Shown: one piece after another, positions 6,572-8,401 of the stretch | Layout: every line of letters begins with the position of its first letter | Numbering within the stretch: the stretch's first letter is position 1 | Assembly (NCBI GenBank): GCA_016839845.1 | Contig: JAEOTL010000126.1 | Location: 1-8,401, forward strand | Direction: 5' to 3' | Length of the DNA: 8,401 nucleotides | DNA from: Promethearchaeota archaeon | GTDB lineage: Archaea > Asgardarchaeota > Lokiarchaeia > Sigynarchaeales > SOKP01 | Made by a program: the position numbers and the translations under genes | Notes under the pieces: model-generated | Told to the model about the DNA's origin: nothing | The model's input: the letters and a program-made list of their open reading frames with translations, nothing else | The model's database searches: none

Positions 6572-7273
6572 TCATGGTTTTCCTAAACCAATGTTTATCT
6601 TGGCATTAGGTCTAACCTGAAAACCTAAATTGGTTACATGATTTGTAAATTCACTAGGATTAATCCCTTCCATTCTTGAAACTAAACCCACTGTGAAGAC
6701 AGTATCGATTTCGTTTTCTACCGTCCTAATTACTTCTAGAATTAAAGGTAGTTTTTCAGAGGGCACTTTAAATTCTATAATGGCTGAGAGGACGCGTTCT
6801 TCCTTTATTTCTTCATTTATATGTCCTTCACCATCTATAATTAAAGTAGTTACAGGACTCTTCTCTTCATAAGTCACCCCAATTACAGAAAGTTTCGTCG
6901 TAAATAATTCGATATTCCTAAGTTTTGTTCCTACTCCTGGACGCCCCAATTCTATGGCTATTCCTACCTCTCCAGCATTATAACGATTAGTAACATCGTT
7001 TGTTTTCATCTCCTCCGTACCTCTACCACCGATCCCCGTTATCTTATGTGTAGTAAGCACATTACTAAAGGGAATACGAACAGATCTTGGCCATTGCAAT
7101 CTTTTCATCTTAATCGCATTTACTGGGCAGTTAGCTTCCCTAATACAAACTGCACACTCTACACAACAGTTTTCATCAACGTAGGCTTTATTGTCTATCA
7201 TATGTATTGCTTGAACTGGGCATACAAGAATGCACTGCCCACATCCATTACAAACATCACTATCAATATCCAT
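6572..7273 (-). CDS. 2x[4Fe-4S] protein resembling 6-hydroxynicotinate reductase
   Basis: A 233-residue iron-sulfur protein. Residues 5-55 are a ferredoxin domain: CNGCGQCILVCP (C8, C11, C14, C18) binds one [4Fe-4S] cluster. The second motif is C37-x2-C40-x2-C43-x5-C49-P, with a stretched last gap. Then follows WPRSVRIPFS (61-70) and GRGTEEMKTNDVT (83-95), with GEVGIAIELGRPGVG (101-115), EIDTVF and RPNAKINIGLGKP at the end. As I remember it, the GTEEMKTNDVT block is the signature of proteins named 6-hydroxynicotinate reductase, the ferredoxin-linked ring-reducing step of nicotinate fermentation in Eubacterium. No other nicotinate-pathway gene is here, so the true substrate may differ. The start ATG 7273 has AGGGA seven bases upstream. 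It is first in a two-gene unit with the Cys/His-rich protein. Fold family firm, reaction uncertain. Confidence 0.83.
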   Translation of the reverse strand: MDIDSDVCNGCGQCILVCPVQAIHMIDNKAYVDENCCVECAVCIREANCPVNAIKMKRLQWPRSVRIPFSNVLTTHKITGIGGRGTEEMKTNDVTNRYNAGEVGIAIELGRPGVGTKLRNIELFTTKLSVIGVTYEEKSPVTTLIIDGEGHINEEIKEERVLSAIIEFKVPSEKLPLILEVIRTVENEIDTVFTVGLVSRMEGINPSEFTNHVTNLGFQVRPNAKINIGLGKP

Positions 7274-7327
7274 TATAATTTCCCTATTGGAGTTAAATTT
7301 AATTTGATTTAAATTTATTTAGTTTTA

Positions 7328-7366
7328 ACGTTTTCATTGCTAAACGTAGATATCTGCATATATCTA
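7328..7366. promoter_or_regulatory. Two adjacent inverted repeats upstream of the Fe-S gene
   Basis: A perfect dyad TAGATAT-(6)-ATATCTA spans 7347-7366. Directly beside it, sharing one base, a smaller dyad ACGTTT-(8)-AAACGT spans 7328-7347. They lie 55-93 bases before the ATG of the Fe-S gene and just after the ribbon-helix-helix gene. Ribbon-helix-helix proteins bind short inverted repeats as dimers, so this is a reasonable operator candidate. Arms of six to seven bases in AT-rich DNA can also be chance. Confidence 0.35.
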
Positions 7367-7376
7367 AGACTATACT

Positions 7377-7392
7377 AAAAAAGGAATAAAAA
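7377..7392 (-). terminator. Two short oligo-T tracts after the ribbon-helix-helix gene
   Basis: On the minus strand T5 (7388-7392) and T6 (7377-7382) follow the TAA stop within about 25 bases. Paired U-rich tracts like this are typical archaeal stop signals. If used, the Fe-S gene has its own promoter in 7274-7376. Confidence 0.4.
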
Positions 7393-7400
7393 TAGGATTA

Positions 7401-7604
7401 TTAGTTAATTTTATTTTTTTTACTGCGAATAAGAATTTTGAAACTTTCATCCTCAAGATCATCATACATTTTCAGTTCTTTACCCAGGAAGTCGTGTAAG
7501 GCAATTCGTATTGCCTCACTTCGAGAGGGGTAAATATTCATGTCATTTAGTATCTGAATTGCTTGTAAATATTTTTCTGGTAAATTAATTGTAATGATTT
7601 TCAT
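7401..7604 (-). CDS. CopG/Arc-type ribbon-helix-helix DNA-binding regulator
   Basis: A 67-residue protein with a classic ribbon-helix-helix fold. The strand MKIITINLPEKY (1-12) inserts into the DNA groove in dimers of this family, followed by helix one (LQAIQILNDM), the turn IYPSRSEAIR with its conserved SRSEAIR (27-33), and helix two through ALHDFL. The last 24 residues are charged (DDLEDESF, then RSKKNK) and may be disordered. I chose ATG 7604 because MKIITINLPE is the usual family start; TTG 7613 would add three residues. No toxin-like gene is adjacent, so an autonomous transcription regulator is more likely than an antitoxin. It may control itself (inverted repeat at 7621-7649) or the Fe-S gene downstream (dyads at 7328-7366). 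Targets are inference. Confidence 0.88.
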   Translation of the reverse strand: MKIITINLPEKYLQAIQILNDMNIYPSRSEAIRIALHDFLGKELKMYDDLEDESFKILIRSKKNKIN

Positions 7605-7843
7605 ACTAATCAACCCATGGAGCTTAAGGTAATAATTAAACTTAAAGCTTCGATATTTCTATTAAATATAATTTGTCGGATGCTTTATAAATTGCCTATA
7701 TTAATCCTTTAATGGTGTTAACCACTTAATCTCTGACGAATATTATAATTTCAGTTAATACAAGTAATTGCATATGTACTTTTTTGTCTGTTTTTTAAAC
7801 CGAAAATGCCGGTGTATGTTGGTTAGATAATCAAAAGATACTT
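7605..7843 (-). promoter_or_regulatory. Promoter region of the ribbon-helix-helix gene with an inverted repeat
   Basis: A 239-base gene-free stretch. On the minus strand TTTATAAA (7684-7691) is a good TATA box, and AATTATATTTAA (around 7663-7674) is a second candidate. An imperfect inverted repeat, AGCTTAAG at 7621-7628 and CTTAAAGCT at 7641-7649, lies between these boxes and the ATG at 7604. That is where an autoregulatory operator would be expected. The part from 7700 to 7843 holds nothing else I can name. Confidence 0.35.
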
Positions 7844-8401
7844 TTATGGCTCATTTAAAGATTTAACATGGGTTATTAGAGAATAAGCGGATTTATATAT
7901 TTCAGAATGACTCACTTTTTTGATTCCTTGGAGATATTCGATTTTGTAATTTTCTTCCCGTCTGATGTATGTAATATCATTTGTTAGGTGCTCACTATCT
8001 AGAAATACATCGATTTTTAATACTCTTTTATCTAATTTCGTTGGCATTTCAGGCATCATGTTGAAAGTAAAAAGTAAATCAGGTTCATTGTCTCCTTGAG
8101 CTTTAAGAGTAAAAAGAATATTTGGTTCAGCAACCGCAAGAAAGCTTTTTAATGAATGGAAAAGATCATCGATTTTTACACTAATTTCATGGTTGTTTTC
8201 AGCATCAAAAATACTACAATCAGTTATCATAGGGAGTATAAATTTTTCTTTTCCTCGGAAAGCAAGATTCATTTCCTCAGGATTTAAGTATTTTTTTATA
8301 ATTGGATGATCTTTTTCTAGTACAAACTCATCTGAAATTGGATCGCTTTTAACGTAGATAATTAAGGAACCAGCAGAAATCAAATTAATTTTCTGATAAT
8401 A
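7844..8401 (-). CDS. Unrecognised protein, 5' end cut by the window edge
   Basis: The reading frame is open from the right edge to a TAA at 7844, giving 185 residues with no stop. A TTG at 8383 is available, but the frame continues upstream of it (YYQKIN), so I take the gene as partial at its start. I do not recognise the family. The visible part is acidic and beta-rich, with alternating hydrophobic strands (SLIIYVKSDP, ILFTLKAQG, LLFTFNMMPEM, VLKIDVFLDSEHL) and a helical end (SEIYKSAYSLITHV). It has one Cys, and no signal peptide, membrane helix or known catalytic motif is visible in the part shown. The strands read like a closed beta domain that could act in protein binding. It lies 239 bases upstream of the ribbon-helix-helix gene, too far to assume an operon. 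Confidence 0.7.
   Translation of the reverse strand, partial: YYQKINLISAGSLIIYVKSDPISDEFVLEKDHPIIKKYLNPEEMNLAFRGKEKFILPMITDCSIFDAENNHEISVKIDDLFHSLKSFLAVAEPNILFTLKAQGDNEPDLLFTFNMMPEMPTKLDKRVLKIDVFLDSEHLTNDITYIRREENYKIEYLQGIKKVSHSEIYKSAYSLITHVKSLNEP

Noticed and set aside
7046..7312. Plus-strand open frame of 88 codons
   Set aside because: Antisense to the ferredoxin domain of the Fe-S gene; its Cys-containing protein is a by-product of the opposite strand.
7401..7604. Antitoxin half of a toxin-antitoxin pair
   Set aside because: The protein fold would fit, but no toxin-like gene (RelE, PIN, MazF type) lies within 120 bases on either side.
1..8401. Mobile element, CRISPR array, tRNA or phage remnant
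   Set aside because: I saw no transposase, integrase, regularly spaced repeats, cloverleaf-type sequence or terminal inverted repeats; gaps between genes are short and AT-rich.

Overview
The window looks like a piece of an AT-rich archaeal genome, most likely an Asgard (Lokiarchaeia-like) lineage. The reasons are the GGTGA/GGAGG-type ribosome sites, TATA-like boxes and oligo-T stop signals, a membrane-embedded M28 peptidase, and a zinc-ribbon protein of a kind I associate with Asgard genomes. The lineage call is from memory of family styles, not from a search. There is no rRNA, tRNA, CRISPR array, insertion sequence or phage gene.

Layout. Positions 1-1036 (minus) hold most of a membrane-bound M28 zinc peptidase that runs off the left edge. 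It is missing from simple ATG-based ORF lists because it is cut by the window. Diverging from it is a 282-residue zinc-ribbon protein of unknown function (1236-2084, plus), followed by an LsrF-like class I aldolase/thiolase (2190-2972, plus) that ends in a 12-T tract. From 3037 to the right edge every gene is on the minus strand. In the order of transcription (right to left) these are: an unrecognised protein cut by the right edge; a CopG-type ribbon-helix-helix regulator; a two-gene unit of a 2x[4Fe-4S] protein resembling 6-hydroxynicotinate reductase plus a small Cys/His-rich partner; an NADPH:F420-reductase-like protein; and a coupled pair of a DUF1028 Ntn-hydrolase-like protein and an NAD-dependent zinc alcohol dehydrogenase. 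The last of these converges on the LsrF-like gene.

How the genes might work together. Four of the enzymes are redox or C-C bond enzymes: the Fe-S reductase-like protein, the F420/NADP-type reductase, the zinc dehydrogenase and the LsrF-like aldolase. A fifth is a predicted amidohydrolase-type Ntn protein. This suggests a small catabolic or redox island, possibly for a nitrogen-containing ring compound or a polyol/keto-sugar. Only two links are directly supported by the sequence: Fe-S protein with the Cys/His protein (18-nt gap, strong ribosome site) and DUF1028 with the dehydrogenase (stop codon inside the next ribosome site). The wider pathway is inference. The most interesting items are the Fe-S/CGHH pair, the M28 peptidase with membrane helices inserted between its metal ligands, the uncharacterised zinc-ribbon family, and two adjacent dyads upstream of the Fe-S gene beside the ribbon-helix-helix gene.
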